This document shows, in pieces, positions 1-8,219 of a DNA stretch of 64,000 bases. The stretch is taken from positions 44,765-108,764 of the forward strand of contig NZ_JAFWFN010000031.1 of NCBI RefSeq assembly GCF_017515565.1, given 5' to 3'. The position numbers were made by a program, and so were the translations under genes. The first letter of the stretch is position 1. Every line of letters begins with the position of its first letter. Source of the DNA: Halomonas sp. Lineage in GTDB: Bacteria > Pseudomonadota > Gammaproteobacteria > Pseudomonadales > Halomonadaceae. The notes under the pieces were generated by a model. That model was given only the letters and a program-made list of their open reading frames with translations, was not told the DNA's origin and did no database searches.

Positions 1-50
1 TCTCCGCTATAGCCTGGCCCCGAAGGGCAAGTGTTAGTGTTTGTTAGGTG

Positions 51-82
51 TAGCATGCGCCCTGAAAATAGCGCGCATGCTA
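51..82. repeat. Inverted repeat downstream of pepA
   Basis: A 10-bp perfect stem (TAGCATGCGC at 51-60 and GCGCATGCTA at 73-82) with a 12-nt loop lies about 60 bases past the pepA stop codon on its downstream side. No T-run follows on either strand, so it is not a classic intrinsic terminator. It may be an mRNA 3'-end stabiliser or part of a transcript end for a gene beyond the left edge. Nothing else is recognisable in bases 1-143. Confidence 0.45.
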
Positions 83-143
83 ATGCCCTTAGATGTAACG
101 TTTACGTCAACGAATGGCAACCGTTGATCGCCTGATTGTGATG

Positions 144-1664
144 TTAGTCGTCGCTATTCTCTACTTGGGCGTCGGCTTCACGATCAAGCAGGTACTGGGT
201 TAATAACCCGACCGGGCGACCGGTGGCGCCTTTTTGCTTGCCGGAGTTCCAAGCGGTACCCGCGACATCCAGATGCGCCCAGGGGAAGTGGTCGGCAAAA
301 CGCGATAGGAAGCAGGCGGCGGTAATAGTGCCCGCCGGGCGACCGCCGATGTTGGCCAGATCGGCGAAGTTAGAATCCAGCTGCTCCTGGTACTCATCCC
401 ATAGCGGTAGGTGCCAGGCACGATCCCAAGCAGCTTCGCCGGCGTCTAACAGGTCAAGCGCCAGGTCATCGTCGTTGGAGAGCAGGCCGGTGGCATGATG
501 ACCCAGACCAATAATCACGGCGCCGGTTAGGGTGGCAATATCAATCACACTGGCCGGGGTAAAACGCTCTGCGTAGGTGAGGGCATCGCAAAGCACCAGG
601 CGGCCTTCGGCGTCGGTGTTAAGCACTTCCACCGTTAACCCTTTGAGGGTTTTGATAATGTCACCGGGCTTAGTGGCGGCACCGTCGGGCATGTTTTCGG
701 CAGCGGCAACAATAAATACCACGTTCAGCTTGGGCTTGATGGCCAGCACCGCTTTTACGGTGCCAAACACGCTGGCAGCGCCGCCCATATCGAATTTCAT
801 TTCGTCCATGCCTTCGCCGGGCTTCAGCGAAATACCGCCGGTATCAAAAGTGATGCCTTTACCTACCAGTACATGGGGGGCTTCTTCCGGGTTTTCTGCG
901 CCCTGGTACTTCATTACGATCAGCCGCGAAGGTTCTTGGCTGCCGCGTCCGACTGAAAGCAGTGAGTGCGCGCCAAGGGCTTCCAGCGCCTCCTCATCTA
1001 ATATCTCCACCTCAAGCGCACCTTGGGAGCCGCGGCCCAACTGCTCGGCCTGCTCAGCCAAATAGCGTGGTGTGCAGACATTGCCCGGTAGGTTGCCCAG
1101 GGTGCGAGTGAGGTTAATGCCCTGACCGATCGCGATACCAAGCGCAGCACCTTGCTTGGCCATGGGCGCTGCATCGGCATCGCTGATAATGAGGTTTAAT
1201 TTTGCCAGGCTTGGGGCTTTCTGGGGTGACGACTTGAACCGATCAAAGCGGTAAATTGCTCGCTCCGCCGCTTCAAAGGTTTTGCGTGCTTTCCAGGTTG
1301 TGTCACGATCTTCCAGCGGGACATCGGTAAATGCGATGCAGGCTTCATCTATAGGTAGCTTGACTAGCGCCGTCAGTGCCGCGTCGAGGGCTTTGATAAA
1401 CGCCGTTTCCTGGCATTTCTCGCGCTTACCCAGACCTACCAGCAGCAAGCGCTCGGCACCCAAGCCTGGTGCAAAAGGAATGAGTTGCACATTGCCAAGG
1501 GCAGCATCGAAGTCGCCGCGCTCTAATAGCTGGCCAATCAGACGCTCACTGGCATCGTCTAATTTGGCGACAGCGGGCAATAAATCGCTACCTTTAAAGA
1601 CGGGGAGAACGAGGCAAGCCGTTTCGGCTTTGGCTGGGTTCGCGGTCTGAACGGAAAATTCCAT
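144..1664 (-). CDS. pepA: Leucyl aminopeptidase (M17 family), PepA
   Basis: Cytosolic hexameric zinc/manganese aminopeptidase that removes N-terminal residues from peptides; in enterobacteria PepA also serves as a DNA-binding accessory factor. The 506-residue protein has the usual length, with a variable N-terminal domain (about 1-170) and a C-terminal catalytic domain. The M17 signature NTDAEGRLVLCDAL is visible near residue 350, preceded by the metal-binding segment VGKGITFDTGGISLKP. The start is ATG at 1664, with GGAG about 6 bases upstream. It is divergent from lptF across 133 bases, the arrangement commonly seen in gammaproteobacteria. The identification is secure. Confidence 0.97.
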   Translation of the reverse strand: MEFSVQTANPAKAETACLVLPVFKGSDLLPAVAKLDDASERLIGQLLERGDFDAALGNVQLIPFAPGLGAERLLLVGLGKREKCQETAFIKALDAALTALVKLPIDEACIAFTDVPLEDRDTTWKARKTFEAAERAIYRFDRFKSSPQKAPSLAKLNLIISDADAAPMAKQGAALGIAIGQGINLTRTLGNLPGNVCTPRYLAEQAEQLGRGSQGALEVEILDEEALEALGAHSLLSVGRGSQEPSRLIVMKYQGAENPEEAPHVLVGKGITFDTGGISLKPGEGMDEMKFDMGGAASVFGTVKAVLAIKPKLNVVFIVAAAENMPDGAATKPGDIIKTLKGLTVEVLNTDAEGRLVLCDALTYAERFTPASVIDIATLTGAVIIGLGHHATGLLSNDDDLALDLLDAGEAAWDRAWHLPLWDEYQEQLDSNFADLANIGGRPAGTITAACFLSRFADHFPWAHLDVAGTAWNSGKQKGATGRPVGLLTQYLLDREADAQVENSDD

Positions 1665-1797
1665 GACGTCTCCAACAAGACAAGCATCGAGTGATTCGGG
1701 ATAATGCCCCGTTACTAGGGTTTTATAACAGTTGGATTAGTGTACCCAAGCCATGGGCGCATTGCATGGCAACCTGCACCTTTAGCCGGAGAGTGCG

Positions 1798-2877
1798 TTG
1801 ATTTTATTTCGGTACTTAACTCGTGAAGTGTTACTGACCATGTCTGCTGTGGCCGGTATTCTTCTGTTGGTCATTATGGGCAGTCGCTTCATCCGTTACT
1901 TTGCGGATGCCGCCGAGGGCGATATTCCCGTTACCATTCTGGGCAGTTTGATGGTTTTTCACCTGCCGGGGTTTATGGAGCTGATACTGCCGCTGTCGTT
2001 TTTCCTGGGCATCCTGTTGGCCTATGGCCAGCTCTACATGAACAGTGAAATTACTGTGATGGTGGCCTGCGGCATGAGCCCCGCACGGCTTTTACGGGTA
2101 ACGCTGCTGCCAGCCTCCGTGGTGGCTATGTTGGTTGGGGTGTGCAGCCTGTGGTTGACGCCCGCTGGCGCATTACTAACCGAAGCGACCCTGGAAGAGC
2201 AGCGTAGCCGATTGGATGTTTCGATTTTAGCACCAGGGCGCTTTCAGGACTTTGGTGGGGGGCGTACAGCCTATATTAGAGATTTTAGTAGTGATGGTAG
2301 GCAAATGCAGGATGTGCTGGTTCATGAACAAGCGCAGCCCAATGCAGAAAGTACCCATAGCTACGTGACCCGTGCTGGGGCAGGCTATCAGGAAACCAAC
2401 CTCGCTACCGGCAGCCGCTTTTTGGTACTGGAAGAAGGGGAGCGCTATGGGGTGACGCCAGGGCGGCAAGAGGCCGAGCGTTTAACCTTTGAGCGCTATA
2501 CGCTGCGCTTGGGGTTAAGCCGCAGCCGCCAGGAGCTGGATTCACTCGAGTATGCGACTACCTTTGAGCTATGGAGTGACCCCGACCCGCGCGCTCAGGC
2601 ACAGTTTCAGTGGCGAATAGGCCTACCGTTCATGGTGTTTATCCTGGCGCTGCTGGCGCAGCCGCTCTCCCGCGTTAATCCTCGGCAAGGACGCTTTGCA
2701 AAGCTACTGCCTGCGGTGTTTCTTTATGTCGCCTATTTGAGCCTACTGCTGGCCGCCGTGGATGCTATCGGCAGCGGCTCATTGTCAGCGACCATCGGCG
2801 TGTGGCCAGTGCACGCGCTATTCTTGGGGCTTGGCTGTCTGCTGCTATGGCGTTCACAACGTAAGGGGATGCGTTAA
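1798..2877 (+). CDS. lptF: LPS export ABC transporter permease LptF
   Basis: One of two inner-membrane permease subunits of the LptB2FG complex, which extracts lipopolysaccharide from the inner membrane and passes it to LptC and LptA. The 359-residue protein has the YjgP/YjgQ layout: three membrane segments in the first ~125 residues, a periplasmic beta-jellyroll domain (about 130-270), then three membrane segments to the end. The likely start is TTG at 1798, preceded by a GGAGAG purine stretch; no ATG fits the N-terminal RYLTREVLLT motif as well. The stop codon abuts the lptG start with no spacer, so the two are probably translated together. Confidence 0.95.
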   Translation: MILFRYLTREVLLTMSAVAGILLLVIMGSRFIRYFADAAEGDIPVTILGSLMVFHLPGFMELILPLSFFLGILLAYGQLYMNSEITVMVACGMSPARLLRVTLLPASVVAMLVGVCSLWLTPAGALLTEATLEEQRSRLDVSILAPGRFQDFGGGRTAYIRDFSSDGRQMQDVLVHEQAQPNAESTHSYVTRAGAGYQETNLATGSRFLVLEEGERYGVTPGRQEAERLTFERYTLRLGLSRSRQELDSLEYATTFELWSDPDPRAQAQFQWRIGLPFMVFILALLAQPLSRVNPRQGRFAKLLPAVFLYVAYLSLLLAAVDAIGSGSLSATIGVWPVHALFLGLGCLLLWRSQRKGMR

Positions 2878-3942
2878 ATGGTGTTCGATCGTTTGGATCG
2901 CTATATCGCTCGCAATGTCCTGGCCGCCATTATTGTGGTGCAGATTGTGCTGCTGGGGCTGGATATCACCATTGCTTACATAGGGGACTTAAGCGATACC
3001 CAGGGTGATTACACCGCTTTCGACGTGCTGCTCTATTTAGGTATGCGCTTGCCCTGGCGGTTTTACCAATACGCTCCTGTGGCGGTGCTAATTGGCGCAC
3101 TGATTGGCCTCGGCAGCATGGCGTCAAGCAATGAGCTGACGGTGATGCGGGCGGCTGGGCGCTCTCTGGCCCGTATTGTGTGGGGGGTAATGAAACCAGT
3201 TTTGCTGGTGGTCGTGGTGGTTCTGTTGATTGCCGAATTTGTCACGCCCCGCACCGAGCAGTTTGCCGAGGCGTGGCGTTTAGAGCAGCGCCAGGGTGAG
3301 GGGGCAATGCTCACCAGCCGAAGCGGGTGGCAATTTGAAGGCGATAGTGTGTATCGCTTTGGTGCAATCCGCGCGGATAATGTGGTGCTGGACTTAACCC
3401 GCTACCGCTTTGACGAACGCCGCCTTATCGAAGCTACCCATGCCCAGCGTGCCCATTGGGAAGGGGGGGAGTGGCAGTTAGAAAACATCACCACAACACG
3501 TATTTTTGATGATCGTACAGCCTCGACGTTCCAGGCGCAGGCCAGTTGGGAGACCGCATTTACACCGACCCAGCTAGAGCGACTTTTGCGCGACATTCAA
3601 AGCCAGGCACCCAGTGAGCTGTGGGCTTATGCCAATTTCTTGGAAAGCCAGGGGCTACAGGCTGACCAGCCGCTACTCTACTTCTGGCAAAAAATACTTA
3701 TGCCGCTCACCATGGGCTCGTTGGTATTGATTGCCGCCTCCTTTGTTTTTGGCCCGCTGCGAACGGTGGCCGCGGGTACCCGCGTGTTCTACGGGGTAGT
3801 GACGGGGTTGATCTTTAAATACGTGCAAGATCTGTTAGCGCCCGCATCGACGATTTTTGGTTTCTCACCGGTATGGGCGGTATTGGTGCCCACACTTGCC
3901 TGCGCAATCGTGGGCGTCTATTTTCTGCGCCGAAACGGCTAA
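2878..3942 (+). CDS. lptG: LPS export ABC transporter permease LptG
   Basis: Partner permease of LptF in the LptB2FG lipopolysaccharide extractor. The 354-residue protein shows the same layout as LptF: N-terminal membrane segments (about 15-125), a periplasmic domain (about 130-265) and C-terminal membrane segments (about 270-350). The N terminus (FDRLDRYIARNVL) and the conserved FVFGPLR segment near residue 285 are typical of LptG. The ATG at 2878 directly follows the lptF stop codon. No terminator is seen before the RDD gene 23 bases downstream, so the three may be cotranscribed. Confidence 0.95.
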   Translation: MVFDRLDRYIARNVLAAIIVVQIVLLGLDITIAYIGDLSDTQGDYTAFDVLLYLGMRLPWRFYQYAPVAVLIGALIGLGSMASSNELTVMRAAGRSLARIVWGVMKPVLLVVVVVLLIAEFVTPRTEQFAEAWRLEQRQGEGAMLTSRSGWQFEGDSVYRFGAIRADNVVLDLTRYRFDERRLIEATHAQRAHWEGGEWQLENITTTRIFDDRTASTFQAQASWETAFTPTQLERLLRDIQSQAPSELWAYANFLESQGLQADQPLLYFWQKILMPLTMGSLVLIAASFVFGPLRTVAAGTRVFYGVVTGLIFKYVQDLLAPASTIFGFSPVWAVLVPTLACAIVGVYFLRRNG

Positions 3943-3965
3943 TCCTTAGTTAAGAAGAGATTTAC

Positions 3966-4439
3966 ATGGCTCAACGACGTTTAACGCAGCTTGATAGCAC
4001 GTGGCCTGCCGCTCTACCGCGGCGTTTGGGAGCGATGATTTACGATGGTTTTTTAGTCGCGGCTATCTGGATCAGTATTACAGTGGCTCATGTGGCATTT
4101 TTCCGCTTTGTGCTTGGCCAAAATGCCGAGCAAATTGGTGTGAGTGCTTTAGAGGTATGGAGCTTAAGAGCGCTGCTCGTGCTGTCTGCGATGGCATTTT
4201 TTACCTTTTCGTGGACGCGTGGCGGTATGACGTTAGGCATGCAAACGTGGCGCTTACGCGTACAAACGGTTGATGGCTATACGATTACGCCGATGCAAAG
4301 TGTGATTCGCTGCTTAACCGGTTGGCTATCGCTGGCTGCTTTTGGGCTAGGTTACTGGTGGGTCTTGTTTGATCGGCAGCGTAGAAGTTGGCCAGATATC
4401 GCCTCTAATACGCAAACTGTCGTGTTACCGAAAAAATAA
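3966..4439 (+). CDS. RDD family membrane protein
   Basis: A 157-residue inner-membrane protein of the RDD family, so named for conserved Arg-Asp-Asp positions. The N terminus carries PRRLGAMIYDGFLV, the usual RDD entry motif with Arg and Asp, followed by about three hydrophobic segments (near residues 28-50, 68-85 and 115-135) and the WPDIASNT ending. No specific biochemical function is established for most members; some are linked to cation transport or salt tolerance, which would suit a halophile but is inference. It lies 23 bases after lptG on the same strand. Confidence 0.88.
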   Translation: MAQRRLTQLDSTWPAALPRRLGAMIYDGFLVAAIWISITVAHVAFFRFVLGQNAEQIGVSALEVWSLRALLVLSAMAFFTFSWTRGGMTLGMQTWRLRVQTVDGYTITPMQSVIRCLTGWLSLAAFGLGYWWVLFDRQRRSWPDIASNTQTVVLPKK

Positions 4440-4552
4440 TGGCAACGCCTGTTTTGCTAAAAATGTTGCTGCGCCAAGGCGTTATCGTATGGTTCATTTT
4501 TATTAAGACGAATGGATACCAAAAAGCATCCATTTCTACTTGAAAAGATGTA

Positions 4553-4567
4553 TGCGAATCATTTACA
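4553..4567 (+). promoter_or_regulatory. Candidate Fur box upstream of bfd
   Basis: TGCGAATCATTTACA is a 7-1-7 imperfect palindrome matching the Fur consensus TGATAAT-N-ATTATCA at five of seven positions in each arm. It ends 30 bases before the bfd start. Fur repression of bacterioferritin-associated ferredoxin is well known, which supports the call, but the match is moderate and was judged by eye. Confidence 0.5.
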
Positions 4568-4597
4568 TTCATCTCATGACTTTTATGAGGTGTCGCC

Positions 4598-4804
4598 ATG
4601 TACGTATGTGTGTGCAAGGGAGTTACCGACCATCAAATTCGCCAGCAAGTTAGCGACGGAGCGCGCAGCTGGAGAGAAGTGCGCGAAGCCACAGGTTGCG
4701 CTACCCAGTGCGGCAAATGCGCTTGCTACGCAAAATCTCTGACCCGTGAAGCGGTACAAACGGCTCGTTATGAAGCCGATATGGGCCTTGCCTACGCTGT
4801 GTGA
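4598..4804 (+). CDS. bfd: Bacterioferritin-associated ferredoxin Bfd
   Basis: Small [2Fe-2S] ferredoxin that docks on bacterioferritin and passes electrons to the stored ferric core so that Fe2+ can be released under iron starvation. The 68-residue protein has the BFD fold cysteines: Cys4 and Cys6 in MYVCVCKG, and Cys38 and Cys41 in the QCGKCACY segment. Start ATG at 4598 has GAGG upstream. It precedes bfr on the same strand with a 200-base gap, and a Fur-like box lies upstream, consistent with induction when iron is scarce. Confidence 0.95.
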   Translation: MYVCVCKGVTDHQIRQQVSDGARSWREVREATGCATQCGKCACYAKSLTREAVQTARYEADMGLAYAV

Positions 4805-4876
4805 CGCGAATCACTATTATTAGGGTTATAGTTAGCAAATATATGATTTATTTTAGTTTTTAATCGACTTCGCTAT

Positions 4877-4897
4877 ACTCCCATTCACATTGGGAGT
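4877..4897 (+). promoter_or_regulatory. 21-bp palindrome in the bfr promoter region
   Basis: ACTCCCA-N7-TGGGAGT is a perfect 7-bp inverted repeat. Its left arm overlaps TATACT (4874-4879), and its right arm covers TTGGGA (4890-4895), which stands 18 bases from a second TATACT (4914-4919). The position suggests an operator or a 5'-UTR hairpin controlling bfr. The binding protein is unknown; it does not look like a Fur box. Confidence 0.4.
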
Positions 4898-4938
4898 AAG
4901 CCACTGCATGACCTATACTCCTAGATTAACGTTTAAGA

Positions 4939-4969
4939 CAGTACTTAAAGCGCTGTTTTTTAAGTACTG
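4939..4969 (+). repeat. 11-bp inverted repeat in the bfr leader
   Basis: CAGTACTTAAA (4939-4949) and TTTAAGTACTG (4959-4969) form a perfect stem with a 9-nt loop, ending 35 bases before the bfr start codon. It could be an operator or an mRNA leader hairpin. No T-run follows the second arm, so a simple terminator is unlikely. Confidence 0.5.
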
Positions 4970-5004
4970 CATTTTAAGAACTGTACGCTAAGAAAGGTGA
5001 CGTC

Positions 5005-5490
5005 ATGAAAGGTGATCCTAAGGTCATTCAGCATCTCAATATCGCCCTCGGCAACGAGCTGGTAGCCATTAATCAATATTTTTTGCATGCCAAAATGTAC
5101 AAAGATTGGGGCTTTAAAGAGCTTGCCAAGTGGGAGTACGACGAGTCTATTGAAGAGATGCAGCACGCCGATAAATTGATCGAGCGTATTCTGTTCCTTG
5201 AAGGTATTCCCAATCTTCAGGATCTAGGCAAACTGCATATTGGCGAAAACGTTAAAGAAATGCTCGAGAGCGATCTGAAAATCGAGCACGACGGTCGCAA
5301 GGACTACATCGAAGCGATTACCTATTGTGAAAGCGTCAAAGATTACGTGACGCGTGACCTGCTGCGCGACCTGCTGGCCGATGAAGAAGGTCATATCGAC
5401 CATATTGAAACGCAGCTTGGTTTAATCGATAAAGTTGGTCTTCAAAACTACCTGCAAAAACACATGCAGTTGGCTACAGACGAAGAGTAA
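5005..5490 (+). CDS. bfr: Bacterioferritin Bfr
   Basis: Subunit of the 24-mer haem-containing iron store; it oxidises Fe2+ at a di-iron centre and deposits it as a ferric mineral. The 161-residue protein is a four-helix ferritin of normal length. Ferroxidase ligands are visible at Glu18, Glu51 and His54 (in EEMQHAD), with further ligands in the C-terminal helices, and Met52 matches the axial haem ligand. Start ATG at 5005 has AAAGG upstream. Its partner bfd is directly upstream. The leader carries two inverted repeats, and a strong terminator follows. Confidence 0.96.
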   Translation: MKGDPKVIQHLNIALGNELVAINQYFLHAKMYKDWGFKELAKWEYDESIEEMQHADKLIERILFLEGIPNLQDLGKLHIGENVKEMLESDLKIEHDGRKDYIEAITYCESVKDYVTRDLLRDLLADEEGHIDHIETQLGLIDKVGLQNYLQKHMQLATDEE

Positions 5491-5508
5491 TTTACGCACT
5501 TTTCAGTA

Positions 5509-5543
5509 AAACGGGCAGCCTAATGGCTGCCCGTTTCGCTTTT
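5509..5543. terminator. Terminator between bfr and sodC (possibly bidirectional)
   Basis: AAACGGGCAGCC (5509-5520), loop TAAT, GGCTGCCCGTTT (5525-5536), then CGCTTTTC. A 12-bp perfect stem with flanking A and T runs lies between the convergent genes bfr and sodC, so it can end transcripts from both sides. Confidence 0.85.
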
Positions 5544-5570
5544 CTACGGCTTTTAATTGGGTTCCGCTTG

Positions 5571-6122
5571 TTAAGACTCAATAACGCCGCAGGCCATACG
5601 CGCTCCGCCACCGCCAAGATGCGGCTCATCATCGTAGGTATCGCCGCCTTCATGAATGATCAGGCTACGGCCCGACATGTCGTCCATGCTTAAGCGTGGT
5701 GCCAACACGGGTAGGTTGGCTTCGCCATCGTCGTTAACGGTGAGTACCGGTAGATCGCCAAGATGCCCTTCACCATAGGGGCCCTGGTGAGTATCCGACT
5801 CTTCGGGGTCATAGTGACCACCCGCCGATAGGGCAGCCGTGGTTTCGCCCGCGTCATTTTCAGCCGGTTCGCAGCTGGCGTTTTGGTGTAAGTGGAAACC
5901 ATACACCCCAGGTTCAAGGTCGCTTAGTGACGGGGTCAGCAGTAAACCGTGCTCGGTATGCTCTATGGTAACGGTGCCAATGGAGTCTTCAATACCGTCG
6001 GTGCTGACTTTGTTCATCTCCACCTCAAGGTTCTCACTAGCATGTGCCGCTGACGTGGCGAGCAGTAATGAGGCAGCAATGGCGGTAAGCGATGTTGAAG
6101 AGCGTATAGTTGAATAGCTCAT
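5571..6122 (-). CDS. sodC: Periplasmic Cu/Zn superoxide dismutase SodC
   Basis: Converts superoxide to peroxide and oxygen in the periplasm. The 183-residue precursor begins with a signal peptide (about 1-28, cleaved after SAAHA). Metal ligands are visible in the FHLHQ segment (copper), GGHYDP and HLGDLP (bridging and zinc histidines) and IHEG (copper); two cysteines (ASCEPA and RMACGV) form the conserved disulfide. Length and motif order fit bacterial SodC. Convergent with bfr; the iron-storage and superoxide-defence neighbours share an oxidative-stress theme, though no shared regulation is visible. Confidence 0.95.
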   Translation of the reverse strand: MSYSTIRSSTSLTAIAASLLLATSAAHASENLEVEMNKVSTDGIEDSIGTVTIEHTEHGLLLTPSLSDLEPGVYGFHLHQNASCEPAENDAGETTAALSAGGHYDPEESDTHQGPYGEGHLGDLPVLTVNDDGEANLPVLAPRLSMDDMSGRSLIIHEGGDTYDDEPHLGGGGARMACGVIES

Positions 6123-6327
6123 GAAAACTTCTCCTTCCTAATCCATGGAAACGCGATGTTAGCGTTGCTTATTTAAAGTAGCTGCCAGCGAACAACTCTG
6201 CCAGCCAACCGATTGATGACATCTTAAGGCCCAGCCGCGACAATAGCGTCCTGTTTAGATTGTGAGCGACGGCTCATTAACTACTTATTCATTAGCCATT
6301 ATTTATTAGCAATTGCCGGGGAGCGTT

Positions 6328-7101
6328 ATGACGCCACTCAACATCCTCTATCAGGATGAGTATCTGGTGGCGGTGCATAAGCCGTCAGGGCTTTTAGTGC
6401 ATCGCTCGGCGTTGGCGCGTGGCGAAACTGAGTTTTTACTCCAGCGTTTGCGGGATCAGCTCGGCAAACGGGTTTACCCCGTTCATCGGCTGGACCGGCC
6501 GACGTCGGGCGTTATCGTATTTGCGCTCTCTTCAACGGTGGCTGGCCTGCTCAGTGAGGCGTTTAGTGAGCGCCAAGTGGAGAAGCGCTACCTGGCGGTA
6601 GTGCGCGGTAAAGCGCCGGAGAGCGAACGTTTGGATTACCCATTGCGGGAAGAGGACGGCACACGACCCAAGGCGGAAATGCCCGCCATGCCCGCAATGA
6701 CCGATATACGTCGCCTGGATAGCGTCGAACTACCGGTGCAGGTAGATCGCTACCAAGTCGCGCGCTACTCGCTGGTGGAGGCGCGACCACTGACTGGTCG
6801 CCGCCACCAAATTCGCCGCCACCTTTCCCGGCGGGGCTACCCGATTATTGGCGATGCCAAGCACGGCAAAAGTGTTCACAACCGATTTTTCGCCGAACAG
6901 CTAGGGGCGCCGCGTTTACTGCTGGCGGCTACCTACTTGGCCTTCGATCATCCGCTGCTCGATAAGCGCGTACAATTAAGCTGCGCTCTGGATGACACTA
7001 TGACCGCGCTGTTTAATCACCTTGGCTGGGCGGGGCATTTGCCGCTGGATAGTATTCGTACGCCGCCGCAGAAAACGCCTTCGGCCCTGCAAGCACTATG
7101 A
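6328..7101 (+). CDS. truC: tRNA pseudouridine(65) synthase TruC
   Basis: RluA-family pseudouridine synthase expected to modify U65 of tRNA. The 257-residue protein carries the catalytic motif HRLDRPTSG, with the nucleophilic Asp near residue 55, and the downstream RRHQIRRHL motif of the family. An upstream TTG (6313) would extend it by five residues, but ATG at 6328 is better placed relative to GGGGAG and begins the conserved NILYQDEYLVAVHKPSG segment. Its stop overlaps the tcdA start (ATGA), indicating translational coupling. RluA paralogues share these motifs, so the exact RNA site is inferred from length and E. coli TruC similarity. Confidence 0.87.
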   Translation: MTPLNILYQDEYLVAVHKPSGLLVHRSALARGETEFLLQRLRDQLGKRVYPVHRLDRPTSGVIVFALSSTVAGLLSEAFSERQVEKRYLAVVRGKAPESERLDYPLREEDGTRPKAEMPAMPAMTDIRRLDSVELPVQVDRYQVARYSLVEARPLTGRRHQIRRHLSRRGYPIIGDAKHGKSVHNRFFAEQLGAPRLLLAATYLAFDHPLLDKRVQLSCALDDTMTALFNHLGWAGHLPLDSIRTPPQKTPSALQAL

Positions 7102-7976
7102 GTGAGTCTATTTCTATGCCCGCAGCTGAACCTTCCAACGAGCCAATTCCAGTCTCAGGGGATTACGACTTTCGCTTTGGCGGGATTCGCCGCCTTTACG
7201 GCCAGCGTGCTGCCAACGCATTTCGTCATGCCCATGTGGTGGTGGTGGGTGTTGGCGGGGTAGGGAGCTGGACGGTGGAAGCGCTGGCGCGCTCGGGCAT
7301 TGGCAAGCTAACGCTAATCGATTTAGACGATGTCTGCGTTTCTAACGTGAATCGTCAGCTCCATGCGCTAGATGGCACCATTGGCCAGCCCAAGGTTGAT
7401 GTGCTTGCTGAACGCTGCCGATTGATTGCTCCCGAGATTGAGATTGTGGCCGACACCGCCTTCGTCACACCCACCAACTTGGCTGAGCGAATTCCCGACG
7501 ATGCCGACCACGTTGTGGATGCTATCGACAGCGTGATTGCTAAGGCCGCGCTGATTGCTTGGTGCAAGCGACGCAAAATACCGATTACCGTCACCGGCGC
7601 GGCGGGTGGGCAAACCGACCCGACGCGTATTCAAGTCGCGGATCTTACCCGCACCGAACACGACCCGCTGCTCTCCAAAGTGCGCTCGCGGCTGCGCCGG
7701 GATTACGGCTTCTCCCGCAACCCCAAGCGGCGCTTTTCGGTAGAGTGCGTCTACTCCGACGAGCAGTTGATATACCCTAGCGGTGATGGCGAGGTATGCC
7801 TGCAAAAGCCCGGCAGCGGTGACGCCACGCGTTTGGATTGCGCCTCCGGCTTCGGTGCTGCCACCTTCCTGACCGGCACCTTTGGTTTTGTCGCCGCGTC
7901 AAAGGTGCTAGAGCGACTCGCTAAAAAAGCCAACCAGCTAGCTGCTACAAACGCACCTCAAGAGGAGAACCAATGA
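7098..7976 (+). CDS. tcdA: tRNA threonylcarbamoyladenosine dehydratase TcdA (CsdL)
   Basis: E1/MoeB-like ATP-dependent enzyme that cyclises t6A37 of tRNA to ct6A; it works with the cysteine desulfurase system CsdA/CsdE in E. coli. The 292-residue protein has the nucleotide-binding motif GVGGVGSW near residue 50, the acidic strand LIDLDDVCVSN, the Arg-containing NVNRQ, and the C-terminal CASGFGAATFLTGTFG segment typical of TcdA. It overlaps truC and the following DUF1653 gene by ATGA junctions, giving a coupled tRNA-modification mini-operon. Confidence 0.93.
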   Translation: MSESISMPAAEPSNEPIPVSGDYDFRFGGIRRLYGQRAANAFRHAHVVVVGVGGVGSWTVEALARSGIGKLTLIDLDDVCVSNVNRQLHALDGTIGQPKVDVLAERCRLIAPEIEIVADTAFVTPTNLAERIPDDADHVVDAIDSVIAKAALIAWCKRRKIPITVTGAAGGQTDPTRIQVADLTRTEHDPLLSKVRSRLRRDYGFSRNPKRRFSVECVYSDEQLIYPSGDGEVCLQKPGSGDATRLDCASGFGAATFLTGTFGFVAASKVLERLAKKANQLAATNAPQEENQ

Positions 7977-8191
7977 GCACCCCCGTTCCCGGTATTTATC
8001 GCCACTACAAAGGCAGCCTCTACGAAGTGCTCGGCACCGCCCAGCACAGTGAAAGCGAAGAGCATGTCGTGGTCTATCGCGCCCTATACGGCGAATATGG
8101 CCTCTGGACGCGCCCGCTTGAGATGTTTACGGAAACCATCATCAAAGAGGGGCACACCCAGGCGCGCTTTGCGTTGGAGAAGGCGTTTTAA
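7973..8191 (+). CDS. DUF1653 domain protein
   Basis: A 72-residue protein made almost entirely of a DUF1653 domain, recognisable from the opening GIYRHYKGSLYEV, the central VVYRALYGEYGLWTRP and the ending MFTE. Function is not established for the family. The start codon overlaps the tcdA stop (ATGA), so it is translationally coupled to that tRNA-modification gene. No signal peptide or membrane segment is present; it is predicted cytosolic. Confidence 0.9.
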   Translation: MSTPVPGIYRHYKGSLYEVLGTAQHSESEEHVVVYRALYGEYGLWTRPLEMFTETIIKEGHTQARFALEKAF

Positions 8192-8219
8192 GCCTCTGCC
8201 TTATTAATTAGGATCTGTT

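Noticed and set aside
4440-4500. Hairpin after the RDD gene (AACGCC ... GGCGTT)
   Set aside because: Only six or seven pairs across a loop of nearly 30 bases and no T-run; not a convincing terminator.
7368-7805. Antisense open frame within tcdA
   Set aside because: Lies wholly inside a confidently identified gene and has no family features.
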